DNA of 39,111 bases from Chromera velia (taxonomy: Eukaryota; Sar; Chromeraceae). The notes beneath the pieces are model-generated. The model was not told the origin of the DNA. It worked only from the letters and a program-made list of their open reading frames with translations, and did not search any database. Where the stretch lies: contig JAHBMJ010000677.1 of assembly GCA_018398765.1 (NCBI GenBank), positions 1-39,111 of the forward strand, read 5' to 3'. Positions 1 to 9,028 of the stretch are shown piece after piece (within the stretch, counting starts at the first letter, position 1; every line of letters begins with the position of its first letter). Position numbers and translations under genes: made by a program.

Positions 1-1154
1 AAAAAGAAGGACAGGTCTGTAGGTAGATCCAGATGTTCAGAGGGAGACCAGTACGGAGTGCCACAAATGAGAAAGGATGAACGAGTAAGTAGCACTTGCG
101 TCGGGATAGTATGGACCGCTTTGAAAGACTGACACACACGGAGCAAGTGGAAGACATTCAAATGCATGAAAGCTGAGCGATTGGTCTGGGTGGAAAAATG
201 TCTGGCACGACTGAGAGCTGTGCAAAGCTTCAGAAGAGGCGGTCAAAAAATAGAGGCTCCAGCAGACTCTCCATCAACCCTCTCTCAGTGACCTCCCTTG
301 TACGTTTCTGTCAAGCTCCTAGCAGGACAAAGAAGCTGGATGCTAAGCAAATCATCATACAAAGCGAGAGAGCAAGCCGCGCTTCCTTAACTGACCTGCA
401 GGTGTTCCCAAGTCTCCGTCCATCAACACTTGCAAACACGGAGGGACAGGCGTTCACGCTTTATACAGTCAAGGAAGCACTTCTGTCCAGCTTATTCTAC
501 ATGCACAAGGTTCCAAGGAAAAAACCAACAGCCTAAGAAGCAACGGGTCCAGACAGGCTGACCTGGGGGTTAACCCCGGGGCTCCCAAGACTGTGACCTG
601 CAAGGAAAGAGTAAGGAGAGCGATGAGGGCAACAGTACTTTAAGATCTAAGTAAGGCCGACAGCCCTTCCCCGCTTGAACAGAAGGAGAAGCAGCAAGCA
701 GAAAGACGTTGGAAACAAGACTAAGACGGCTGGTGTCCACTGGACCCACCTCCAAGCTCTACTTCGTGCCGACCCGAGGTGACCTAGCAACACCCGTCTC
801 CTCCAGAGCCCTGAAAGTACACTCCCGAAAAAAAAGTTAAAACCGAGAAAACGCTCTGTGAGACATCTTCTAAAACCATTAGAAGACATCTGACAGAACG
901 CTTTTTATGGCAACATTTCTGTGGGAAAAGTTCGTTTGCTCAGAGGTTCAGGACTCCGTAGTTTTGAACTTGTGGACCCTCAAGATGGACAAGAGACTTC
1001 AGACCCGATTATTGGCCGACAAAGGCAAAGTCGGCTGTGTGCGTCGAAGGGACAGGGTGCTGCCACCCCCTCTGGCCTGGTGGCGGCGCCTCCCAGACCC
1101 ATGATAAGCCCATGTTTGGACCTGGCGGTGGGGGGGTTTGACCCCCCTGGCCTA
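1..1154. other. Left flank of the chromovirus, no gene recognised
   Basis: I see no protein family in this stretch. Open frames on both strands (for example 198-536 plus, 647-889 minus) are short and have no recognisable motif. A gag region would be expected here upstream of the protease, but I find no zinc knuckle of the C-x2-C-x4-H-x4-C type, no tRNA primer-binding site and no copy of the sequence that follows the element at 4938 onward, so a 5' LTR is not identified. Confidence 0.4.
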
Positions 1155-1182
1155 AGGTTCAGAAGTGCGGACTTCTGAACCT
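1155..1182. repeat. Perfect 12-bp inverted repeat, 4-base loop
   Basis: The arms AGGTTCAGAAGT (1155-1166) and ACTTCTGAACCT (1171-1182) are exact reverse complements around GCGG. G-runs and C-runs on either side (1131-1147 and 1184-1192) could extend the fold. It lies about 60 bases before the protease-like frame of the retrotransposon. It may be an RNA hairpin of the element's leader or a chance palindrome; its role is unknown. Confidence 0.6.
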
Positions 1183-1239
1183 CGGGGGGGGGAGGGGTGT
1201 CCGACCCAACTCGAGGTTCCTGACCTAAAACAGTCACAA

Positions 1240-1682
1240 AACACGTTTCCTGACTACATGAAGATGATTCACTTCCAGGGCACTGTTGAAGGCATTCTAG
1301 TGAGAGTGCTCTTAGACTGTAGGGCGGGGAAGAAATGTCTGCCCAATTCGCTCACGACAAAAGTCTTCCCATCAAGAAGATGCAAAGTTCGAGTCAGTGT
1401 AGGAGGGCCATTAAAGGAGAAGACGGGCAGACGGTGGTAACTACGGTCAGCAAGTATACCAGTCCTTTAGCCTTCTCCATTCAGGGGTACCACCAGAGAA
1501 TGAAGTTCACCCTAGCTGACCTCGATAACGACTATGATGTCTATCTGGGCATGAAGTGGCTGATCGAACATGAGCCTCGTGCGCATTGGGGCAAAAGAGA
1601 AGTGGAGATTCCAATCCCAGGGGCTCATAGAAGGTTAGTCACTATCAAGTCACAGATACAGACATCTGTCCGTACTCTTTGA
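1240..1682 (+). pseudogene. Retropepsin-like aspartic protease remnant of the chromovirus
   Basis: In LTR retrotransposons this enzyme cuts the Gag-Pol polyprotein. The first half is read in one frame (about 1240-1370) and includes a segment VRVLLDC followed by R-A. Family members carry D-(S/T/C)-G-A at this position, so the glycine of the active-site triad appears to have become arginine. The second half is in the next frame (from 1335), with a conserved-looking VYLGMKWLIEHEP segment, and ends in TGA at 1680-1682. Frameshift plus altered active site make it inactive. The assignment rests on this motif and on its position directly before the RT; Gag is missing upstream. Confidence 0.7.
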
Positions 1683-1970
1683 AATTCTAGCAGAGAGCTC
1701 AAAAGAGAGGTCAGGAAGGGCCGTATGTGGGAGGTGTATCTTTGTAGGTTGGAAATGGTGGAGCCTGTGCTGGCCCCTATGCCGATGACCCTGGAGGTAG
1801 AACCCCTAGGTGAGGCGAAAATGGCAGCGGCGATCAGAGAAGAGACAGAGAAGGAAGTGCCAGAAGGAGAGACAGCAGAAGAGAAGGCAGAGAGGGAGAA
1901 GGATGAAACGCTCCATAGGGGGTACTCAAAAGTTATGAGTGATCCCTCCCTCCACCCTGCAGCTTGACGG
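1683..1970 (+). pseudogene. Acidic protease-RT linker of the chromovirus
   Basis: The same forward frame continues after the stop at 1680 as a glutamate/lysine-rich segment (about 1800-1910, E/K/A repeats) and meets another stop, TGA, at 1965-1967, immediately before the conserved start of the RT domain. Charged linkers between protease and RT are common in Ty3/gypsy polyproteins. No fold is recognised in it. Confidence 0.55.
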
Positions 1971-2840
1971 GTGGTGGGAGAGTATCGGGATATCTTTTGC
2001 GACGAGATCCCTAAGCTACCTCCAAGATGGTCAGTCGAGTTTGCGATTGATCTGGAGCCTAGACATCCCCCTCCCGCTCGGCCGTCATACCGACTTTCTT
2101 TTGGAGAGCTTGATGAGATGAGGGAACAACTGGATGATCTGCTGGCAAAGGGATTCATCCATCCCTCTGTCTCTCCGTTTGCGGCACCAGCCTTCTTTAT
2201 AGCGAAGAAAGATGGGAGTCTACGGATGTGTATCAACTACTGTGCCATCAACAAGATCATGATCAAGGATAAGTACGCGATGCCCAGACCAGAAGAATTG
2301 TTGGACCGTCTCCACGGAGCGAAGATTTTTTTGGTCCTCGATATGCGGCAGTTTTTCTATCAGCTTCGCATTCGACTGGGTGACGAACCGAAGACAGCGA
2401 TGTGCACCCGGTACGGCAACTATGAATGACTAGTGATGCCTTTTGGGATATGTAACCCACTGCCGACCAGCCAGCGAGCTATTCAGGTTTGTCTTCGCAA
2501 AGTTCTGGATGACTGCGCATTTGCTTGGATCGATGATGTCCTCGTGTATTCCCCGACGGTCAACCAACACGAAGAGGATTTGCGGAGAGTCTTTGGATGC
2601 CTGAGAAAAGACGAGTATTATGTGAAGATCTCCAAGTGCAAATTCTTTGTCCCGAAAGTCGTATACATCGGGCTGGAGATCTCGGATGTAGGAGTGAGAG
2701 CGGAGCCGAAGGAGGTAGAGCTCGTTCAGACTTAGCCGAAGCCTAAGAATAAACACGAGCTCCATGTCTTCTTAGGACTGTGCAATTGGTTCCGGAGATT
2801 TATCTACAAGTACAGTCACGTCACAGCCCCGCTTACTTCT
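1971..2840 (+). pseudogene. Reverse transcriptase domain of the chromovirus, two internal stops
   Basis: The RNA-dependent DNA polymerase of the element. Visible landmarks in order: the FxDEIPKLPP entry motif (about 1990), the PPPARPSYRLS segment, the VSPFAAPAFFIAKKDGS palm motif (about 2170-2220), LVLDMRQFFYQL holding the first catalytic aspartate (about 2335), the LVMPFGICN motif (about 2430) and the DD pair in WIDDVLVYS (about 2530). Stops are TGA at 2427, where relatives normally have tryptophan before LVMPFG, and TAG at 2733, again at the usual tryptophan before a proline. The FLGLCNWFRRFI thumb-connection segment follows at about 2770. Catalytic aspartates are kept. Confidence 0.9.
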
Positions 2841-3330
2841 CTTCTCCACGCGAAGGTCGAGTTCGTTTGGTCAGAGGTCTGTGAAGCAGTGTTTAAGGAG
2901 TTGAAAGAGAAGATTGCAGAATTGATTCTTCTCTTCATCCCAGATCCCACCCGCCCTTTTGACTTGTATGTTGATGCATCAGAGAAAGAGATCTGCATCG
3001 CGGCAGCTCTGATGCAGTGGGATCCAAGAGTGAATGGACTGAGAGTTGTAGCTCTTGCTTCTAGAAAGCTCGTTCAAGCTGAGCAGAAGTATCCGATTCG
3101 GGAGAAGGAGCTTCTGGCAGTTGTGTTTGGGGTGAAGGCCTTCCGCATGTATGTGAATCACACCACGAAGGTCTACTCCGATCACGAGAGCTTGAAGTAG
3201 CTCGGCACTTCAGGGGGTCTGATTGAAGGCCCTGACAGAGTGAAGAGATGGGCCATCTTCTTAAACGCATTAGGTATTGTTCCTCAGTACATCCCTGGCT
3301 CTAAAAACGTTGTAGCAGACGCGCTGAAGC
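2841..3330 (+). pseudogene. RNase H domain of the chromovirus, one internal stop
   Basis: Degrades the RNA strand of the RNA-DNA hybrid during reverse transcription. The frame shows FDLYVDASEKEI with the first acidic residue, a REKELLAVVFGVKAF helix with the catalytic glutamate (about 3100) and VYSDHESLK with the third acidic residue (about 3175). TAG at 3198-3200 falls right after SLK, where relatives have tryptophan or tyrosine. The closing motif IPGSKNVVADAL (about 3292-3327) is intact. The next segment runs straight into the integrase N-terminus. Confidence 0.88.
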
Positions 3331-4457
3331 AGACAGGAGAGGAGAGGTCTGATGAAATTTTAAAGGAAACAGACCGAATTGCCCACTGGCAGGTGAAGAG
3401 CACTCGAAAGGTCTATCCAGATGCAAAGTTTCTGGATCAAGTTAGGAAGGGGTACGCTCAAGACTCTTTTTTCAAGGAGCTCCTTCCTTTCCTCACTCAT
3501 GCTCCCGTCCAAGGTACTCCCCCTGCCTACCTGCGTTTGCGTTTGAGTCATTTCTCGGTGAAGGAGGGACTTCTGTACTATAACCAGAGGAGACTAACGA
3601 TCCTGACAAAGACACTGCAAAGGCAAGTCATCTGGGAGTTTCACGATTCTCCTTTGGCTGGGCACCTTGGAGTGGATAAGACCTACCGACGACTGGCTGC
3701 AGACTTTTTTTGGCCATACATGTGGAAGCGGGTAATGCACTATATTGCTCACTGCGATGTGTGTCAAAGGAACTAACCGTCGAACAAAAAGCCTGCAGGC
3801 CTTCTTCAACCACTTTCTATGCCAGAGTCTCCCTTTCACGATCTCTTAATGGATTTTATCACTTGACTTCCGGCGCTTGTTCAGTTCAAGGGAGAGGTAG
3901 TTGACTCGATTATGGACGTGGTGTGCAGGTTGAGTAAGTGGGCGATCTTTGTTCCCACCAGAGAGACAGCCGGAGCCCGAGAGACAGCACAGAAGTTTTT
4001 TGACGAAATGGTGTGTGAGCATAGCATGCCACAATCAATTGTCTCTGATCGTGACTCCAGGTTTGTCTCAAACTTCTGGCAAACACTGTTCTACCTGTGT
4101 GAAACCAAGCTCAAGATGTCAACTGTTCAGCACCCTCAGGCAGACGGACAAACGGAGATCGAGAATCGAACGTTTGAGCAGATGCTTCGGTGCTTTGTCG
4201 CAGACCATCAGAAGGACTAGCCTCAGTACTTGAAGATGTTTGCCTTTGCAGTCTGTACGAGTGTCTACAAGTCGACTGGATTCACTCCCTTCCATGTCAT
4301 TGAACGAAGAGATCCACTCACTCTCCCCAGTTTTCTCTGCCTCCACCCATCCTCACCTAAAGCTTCACAAAACTTGAAAGAGAGGGTGGACATCGTTCAG
4401 GAGGTGAGAGACCGATTGGAGAGAGCGAGGGAGAGAGCAGCACATTACTACAACTAG
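3331..4457 (+). pseudogene. Integrase (H2C2 zinc finger and DDE core) of the chromovirus, broken
   Basis: Inserts the cDNA into chromosomal DNA. The H-H-C-C zinc finger is at about 3640-3776 (HDSPLAGHLG ... HCDVCQRN). Stops follow at TAA 3774 and TGA 3864, the latter just after the first catalytic aspartate (LLMDFIT). The core continues with SDRDSRF (second aspartate, about 4047) and ADGQTEIENRT (catalytic glutamate, about 4155). TAG at 4218 sits at the tryptophan position before P-Q-Y-L, and TAG at 4455 follows HYYN. DDE residues are preserved although the frame is interrupted. Confidence 0.88.
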
Positions 4458-4945
4458 AGAAGAAGAGAAGAAGAATTCAAACCTAGAGATTGGGTTATGG
4501 TCCACAGAAACTTCTTTGCCGGAGCAAAGACACCGGAGGGAGATCGAAAGAAACTTGCATATCTGTGGTACGGGCCATTTGAAGTAGACTGATGGGTCCG
4601 ACTCGGAAAGGTCGCATATGAACTGGTGTTTCCTGAGGGAGTTAGAAGACATTTAGTTCTCCATGTGGTCTGGTTGAAGAGATATTTACTGCAAAAAGGA
4701 CAGTCTGAAAAGAATCCCCCGCCGGTGCGCCTTCCACACTTTGCTAAAGAAGAGCATGAAGTAGAAACAGTCCTCGACAAGAGGAAGATTGGTCGTAGTA
4801 TGGAGTATTTGGTGGAAAGGGGATTCAGAAGAGAATGCTACATGGGAGCCGTCAGAGAATCTTCTGAATGCTCGTTCAAAAATCAGAGAGTTCTTGGCGT
4901 GGCCTGAAAGGCCTCTTGGAGGGAGAGGGGGAAAGAAGTGAGGAG
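4458..4945 (+). pseudogene. Integrase C-terminal region and chromodomain of the chromovirus
   Basis: The frame continues as RRREEEFKPRDWVMV, the GPY-like WYGPFEVD segment (stop TGA at 4590) and a basic tail. A chromodomain-like block starts at about 4755 (EHEVETVLDKRK ... MEYLVERG). The end of that block, with the expected helix ending in REFLAW, is found one frame over at about 4866-4905, so a frameshift has split it; the main frame ends with TGA at 4905-4907. A chromodomain at the integrase end defines chromoviruses and is thought to direct insertion toward modified histones. Identification is by motif pattern only. Confidence 0.78.
4916..4937 (+). other. Candidate polypurine tract of the chromovirus
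   Basis: A purine-only run follows the end of pol within 10-30 bases and is immediately followed by TG (4938), the dinucleotide that normally begins an LTR. This is the expected place for the plus-strand primer of an LTR retrotransposon. Because no second LTR copy is visible in the window, the assignment is inference. Confidence 0.4.
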
Positions 4946-5847
4946 ACTAGGAATCAAAGGGAATGAATGCATATGGGTAAATGTTTATGCATGACTTTCT
5001 CTCACTCTCGTTCTACTCCTGAAGGGTCGCGGGAAGGACGGGAGAAGTAAGAATAAATAGATGAATGAATGAATGCATGATGCAGTTTTTTTCTCTCTAT
5101 CTTGTGATGACGTCTTCTCTCTCTGTTATCATCTCTGCATCTTTTTCTGTGTCTTTCCCTATCTCTTCTCTCTCTTTTATATGCTTTTTGTTGCTTTTCT
5201 CTTTCCTACGTTTAGCTTTCCTTCTCAATGCCTTTCACATGCGCATGCATGTATGCTGTTCTCTTCTTCCATCTATCTATTTTTTTTGCACCGTTTAATG
5301 CACGGAGTCACTTGTCTGGTGACTGAATGTGGGGTATCCAGTCTGAATGGGTATTCTTCCATGATTGGCTGCATGAAGGGGTCCATGCAAGCCGATGTCT
5401 GCTCATGTTGTTGGCCGTGGCATGCCAACATGTCGAGGGATGTTTATGTGATGGGTCATTTGTGGGTTAATTGAGATCGATTGATTCACTGCAGTCTCGT
5501 GTGTTTGGCTGTCAGTGAACAAATATCTTGTCCAGTTGCATTTGATAAAAGTGTGTCCGTTCAGGTTTGACTACGTGTGAAGACAGTGTGTTTAAGACAC
5601 ATGTCTGAGAGGGGCAGGCATGTTGTAGTACTGATGCCTGGCGCCGCTAATGTGTCATCGCCTGATTATCGTGCCGCCGCGTGTTTGACACACGCGCTTA
5701 GTCTGCCGGCCTGCCTTAGTCTGCATGGTTTTACTGCATGCGTCTTTTCACAGACTGACACCGATGTTGTGATGTGTTGTGTTTTATGGAGAAACAACAA
5801 TGTCTAGAAGAAGAATCGAACGATCACTTCTTTTGTGTATCCTATGA
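4946..5847. other. Flank between the chromovirus and the LINE remnant, no gene recognised
   Basis: T/C-rich low complexity at 5085-5290 (TCTCTCT, TTTCTTT) produces open frames without protein character. 5300-5820 has balanced base composition and no recognisable coding or RNA gene. Part of it could be the 3' LTR of the chromovirus, but there is no partner copy for comparison. Confidence 0.4.
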
Positions 5848-6867
5848 ATGGCTCTAGAAATCCTCCCTAGTTATCTCTTAGCAATCCTACAGTGTTGGTC
5901 CCCTGTTGCACTGTACTGCCTCGAATGTTTCCCTCTTCGTGATGCCGATCTTCTTGCAATCGATGCTTTGCAGCTCCGTTTTGCACGCTGGTCTGGCTGT
6001 TTGTCTGCTCGCAGTCTTCGTTTGCCCTCCCTGTATATTTTTGGCCTGCGACCTGCAAAAGCCCTGCTTTGCTCTAGAGTAGCCGACTGGTGGTGCTCGC
6101 TCTCGCAAACCATGCACACTGTTCCCGCTGCAATGCTACGTGCCTGGAAGGGAAACACTTGTCCAGAGTTTTTGAGAGCCTCCTTGCGGCTGCTTCGTTA
6201 GGCTGGTCTGGATTTTGTTTGTTCGTTGGGGCTGGGAGTGCTGCAACACCCTGGCACCAGCAGGCAGCAGCGACGGAGAGTTCAAAGCATCGGCTCTCTC
6301 TTCTTTAAGGGTAGAGCTAGATATGCAGTTGCGGAAGAGGTCTGTATGCAGTGGGTGGGGGCTATCGTTTCTTCACATTTCCCTCCTCTTACTAAGCTCA
6401 CCCCCCTTCAACAAGCTTTTCCGTCCTCTCATCGCATGTTTGTGTTTCTTCTTTGCAACAAATCCGCCTCTGGTCTCTACTCTTTTTCCGTCCTCCCTCG
6501 ATCTGCTCTCACAGTAACCGACGGCTTTCTGTTCGGTTTCTTACGTCTGCTCTCATTTAACCTACAAGGCGAAAGCAGTGCTCTGTCTGTTGAATGTAAC
6601 GATCACAAACTCTGTGTACATGATTCTTGTATTCAGTGTGTTGATGACTTCATGCATAGACTTTCTTCATATGCCAAGTGGCTGGATGAAAGAGAATTCT
6701 TGCACTGCCTGGCTGAGCTGGAATCCATTAATTTAAATGATTATACCAGTCCACTCCCCAGTATAAGTACATCTGAACTCTTTATCCGTAATGTCATTCA
6801 ATCGCTTCTACACTCGTATCCGGTCTGTCTCTTTGATGCCTGTCTCCCTATTTTAGAAAGTGATTAA
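5848..6867 (+). pseudogene. C-terminal part of a LINE-like (non-LTR) retrotransposon ORF2
   Basis: One forward frame runs through the whole interval with a single TAG at 6199-6201. The first part has the pattern seen after the RT domain of many non-LTR elements: a block with DALQLRFARW, then LRLPSLYIFGLRP and an ADWW segment (about 5955-6095). The second part ends with a cysteine/histidine cluster (C-x5-C-x4-C-x2-C, then MH and HC, about 6595-6710) resembling the zinc-knuckle end of such ORFs. The RT catalytic domain is absent, consistent with a 5'-truncated copy. The stop, the hairpin and the (CTAA)n tail downstream fit a dead LINE. I cannot name the clade, and the family call is by pattern only. 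Confidence 0.5.
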
Positions 6868-6917
6868 CTGATCAACTCCATCGGTGACTTAACAAACAAC
6901 AACTATGCATGTATGTG

Positions 6918-6978
6918 CCGCCTGGGAGCTTAGCGCTCCAACTGGTGTTAGACATCCTCTAACTAACTAACTAACTAT
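6918..6978 (+). repeat. Hairpin plus (CTAA)n tail, probable 3' end of the LINE remnant
   Basis: GGAGC TTAGC GCTCC-type self-complementary bases (about 6926-6940) are followed by about 20 bases and then tandem CTAA units (about 6957-6976). A 3' UTR hairpin followed by a short tandem tail, rather than poly(A), is characteristic of several non-LTR retrotransposon clades. It lies about 100 bases after the stop codon of the ORF2-like remnant at 6867. Confidence 0.5.
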
Positions 6979-7270
6979 AAACATTTTTTCGGTTTTCTAT
7001 ACAAAAAATAAAGGATAGTTCATATAAAAAAATTAATTATATCACAAATTCATTTAAATTTTCTTAAATTTAGTCTTCATTCTACTACATTCTACCGTAT
7101 TTTTTAAGAAAAACACATTAAATCTTTTATACATCTGGATAACGCCAGGTAACGCTTAGTAATGCCCCCATCCTAACTCTACCTGAGTAGCCCTGACTAT
7201 ATATGAGTACAACTTTCTGCGTGGCTTCAATCAGCTACATATAGCGTGGTACTGCATCACGGTGAACTAG
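6979..7270. other. AT-rich gene-free stretch
   Basis: Strongly AT-rich to about 7130, then mixed composition. No open frame of interest, no RNA gene and no clear repeat unit. It lies beyond the presumed LINE 3' end and before the inverted repeat at 7284. Confidence 0.5.
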
Positions 7271-7283
7271 TTGTAATTTTTTT

Positions 7284-7477
7284 TGCTTTTCGGGGCCGTT
7301 TGCAAGCTTGTTTGCATCAGATATACCCCAGCCCACGCATGCATGCATGTATGCATGCATGGCCCTGAAAAGTGAAGCGGAGGGCACTTACAAAACAGAA
7401 ATACCCCAGCCTATGCGTGCACGCAGTGTCTTTCACCAATCTGACGCAAACAAGCTTGCGAACGGCCCCGGAAAGCA
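7284..7477. repeat. Long inverted repeat, 37-bp arms
   Basis: Arm 7284-7320 pairs with the reverse complement of 7441-7477 at 34 of 37 positions. All three differences are transitions, and two of them (at about 7301 and 7316) are CpG in the right arm and TpG or CpA in the left. The pairing continues more weakly outward to about 7275 and 7484. Inside, a TGCATGC-rich stretch (7337-7361) and two direct copies of ATACCCCAGCC (about 7322 and 7411) occur. It could be a small MITE-like element or a foldback; no target-site duplication was recognised. Confidence 0.6.
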
Positions 7478-7559
7478 AGAAAAATGAGAACTGCACGATT
7501 GACGCACGCCGGCCATTATATGGTGTATACACGGCTTGCCTAGTCAGACATATAAACTC

Positions 7560-7740
7560 CCAGTAAAATGCTATGAAACTACTAGGTAGATTAGGGAACA
7601 TGCCTAGTAGACCGGGGGGTCTTCTAGGCAGTCTACCTGGGGTCTACCAGGCAAGTGCCTAGTGACTCCTAGAAAGCTACCGGGCAAACACTGAAACATT
7701 CCTAGGCACCATCTAGGTAAGTTCCTATCCTATCCTAAGT
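7560..7740. repeat. Cluster of CCTAG-containing hairpins
   Basis: The 13-bp arms 7601-7613 and 7618-7630 form a near-perfect hairpin (one mismatch) around GGGG. The surrounding 180 bases repeat TGCCTAG, CTAGG and GTCTACC words in both orientations (for example 7655-7675 around AGGCA AG TGCCT). No coding content is seen. The pattern suggests a foldback element or structured repeat remnant. Confidence 0.5.
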
Positions 7741-7794
7741 AAGCTTAGATAAAGAGTTCTTTGAAAAAACGGTGTTATCGCCACCTATTCCCTT

Positions 7795-8220
7795 GAAGCT
7801 CTCCCCATTCAAGAATCTGACATCCGATGCTTAGACGACCTCCAGTTTCGTTTTCAAATTGTGCGTTGGTCTCTCCGTCTACCTTGAAATTCTTTTGTGT
7901 TTCCCACCCTTGCAACCTGGTCCGTTGGGCTGAGGCCCATGAAAAAGATTCTCAGTATCAGAGTGGGAGGGTATTTGAGAAGTAACTGTCTCTCCCTTGC
8001 TTGATTGGCTTTGCCTCAAGCATTGTAGGCATGCCACAGGAGGAGGGAGTTAAGGGTGTGGTCGGGGTCTGCAAAGAAGCTTATGCAATCCGTCAGTCCT
8101 GCTCTCCTGGAAGGTGAACCAGATGAGGTCAATTTCAGAACATCAGATAGCAAGCTGAGAAGGAGAGTGAGAAACAGAGAAGTGAACCTAGGAAGTGAAC
8201 GAATGGATCCCGGATGGGGG
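7795..8220 (+). pseudogene. Second, more decayed LINE-like ORF2 fragment
   Basis: The frame beginning at 7801 reads a block with CLDDLQFRFQIVRW, then a stop, then a WSVGLRPMKK segment. This lines up with the DALQLRFARW ... FGLRPAK part of the remnant at 5955-6060: same spacing order, with L-Q-x-R-F and R-W and G-L-R-P shared. Stops at about 7885, 8002 and 8026 show decay. It is therefore probably a relative of the first remnant in the same orientation, about 1.9 kb further on. Further frame pieces at 8561-8710 and 8725-8826 may belong to it but carry no recognisable motif. Confidence 0.4.
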
Positions 8221-8560
8221 ACTGGGTAAACCCGGTCTCCATCATAGAAAGGAGAGGGGGGAGGCAGGGGAGACAAGGAATGCATGGGAGCATGTCTTTT
8301 TCGCCGTCTGCTTGCCTGACCGAATATCAGAGGGAGAATAGTAGCAGCCAACGTTTCACAAAATTAGTTCTCAGAAGCTTGGTAGAAGGGAGGGGAGGCT
8401 CATGGTCTGCCTCGGCAGAACCTCTCTTCAAGCAGTTTTTGTCAGAGCCTCTTCCCCTGGGGCAGTTTTCCACCCTTTGTTGTGCGCTATTGTTGGAAGG
8501 GGGGCAAACTATGGGGGGAAGGTTGAATCAATTTGCAAAGCCTGTGAAGAGAAAAGTTAG

Positions 8561-8826
8561 GAAAAATTGATTGACGATCCGATTCACCGTCTGACAACTT
8601 GTGTCCGAACGGAGGTACTGCGGGGGAGACTGAGTGATCTCTGGTATAGGCGACTGGAGCGTATGTTGATAGAAGAAGTGTGTGAGCATGGAAAGAGACA
8701 AGAAGCCTAAGGAGGTAGGGGGGTAGGGCAGACCGAGGAGCAGGTAAGGCGGTACTTCTTATTTCTTCTTCAGAGGGACGCTCAAAAGGCCAGTGCCCTC
8801 ATTACTACATGCCTAGAACCGGACTG
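8561..8826 (+). other. Short open frames after the second LINE fragment
   Basis: One frame (8561-8710) reads as a charged, helix-like peptide with R/L/E-rich pattern. After its TAA a further open piece (to about 8826) includes VRRYFLFLLQRDAQKAS. They are in the same strand as the LINE fragment and could be its C-terminal decay product. No family is recognised and they may be chance. Confidence 0.25.
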
Positions 8827-8997
8827 ATCGATCCTGGGGAGCAGTGTTTTGCTAGCTAGTAGTCCTAAAGTTCGGCCGTTTTAGGTGAGCATTCGCTAGT
8901 ATGCTCCTAGCTTGCAATATGACATAAATACTCATAGACTACCCTTTGCCATTGGGACTTAAAGCTTAAGCTGACTCTAGAGAGAGAGAAAGGGGAA

Positions 8998-9027
<30 letters not shown>
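8998..9027. repeat. G homopolymer of 30 bases within a purine tract
   Basis: An uninterrupted run of G between AGAGAGAG and GGGAGG purine stretches (8978-9076). Runs like this are often misassembled or mis-sized and can form G-quadruplex or triplex DNA. A shorter T7-G12 run occurs at about 9494-9512. Confidence 0.85.

Positions 9028-9028
<1 letters not shown>

Larger units (their letters stand above)
1165..4945 (+). mobile_element. Degenerate Ty3/gypsy chromovirus (LTR retrotransposon), LTRs not found
   Basis: The domain order is protease, reverse transcriptase, RNase H, integrase and C-terminal chromodomain, which is the order of Ty3/gypsy elements of the chromovirus branch (copia elements have integrase before RT). 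From about 1335 to 4905 all domains lie in a single forward frame, interrupted by stops at 1680, 1965, 2427, 2733, 3198, 3774, 3864, 4218, 4455 and 4590. There are also frame changes inside the protease (about 1330-1440) and inside the chromodomain (about 4860). Many catalytic residues survive, so this looks like an element that died by point mutation rather than by large deletion. No flanking LTRs, target-site duplication or gag could be recognised. It cannot move on its own in this state. Confidence 0.9.

Noticed and set aside
1680-4592. Reassigned stop codons as an explanation for the stops in pol
   Set aside because: All three stop codons occur inside pol, and the other gene models use ordinary codons throughout with stops only at their ends; decay is simpler.
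1-5800. LTRs and target-site duplication for the chromovirus
   Set aside because: I looked for a copy of the sequence after 4938 in 1-1150 and did not find one; an LTR claim would need a computed self-alignment.
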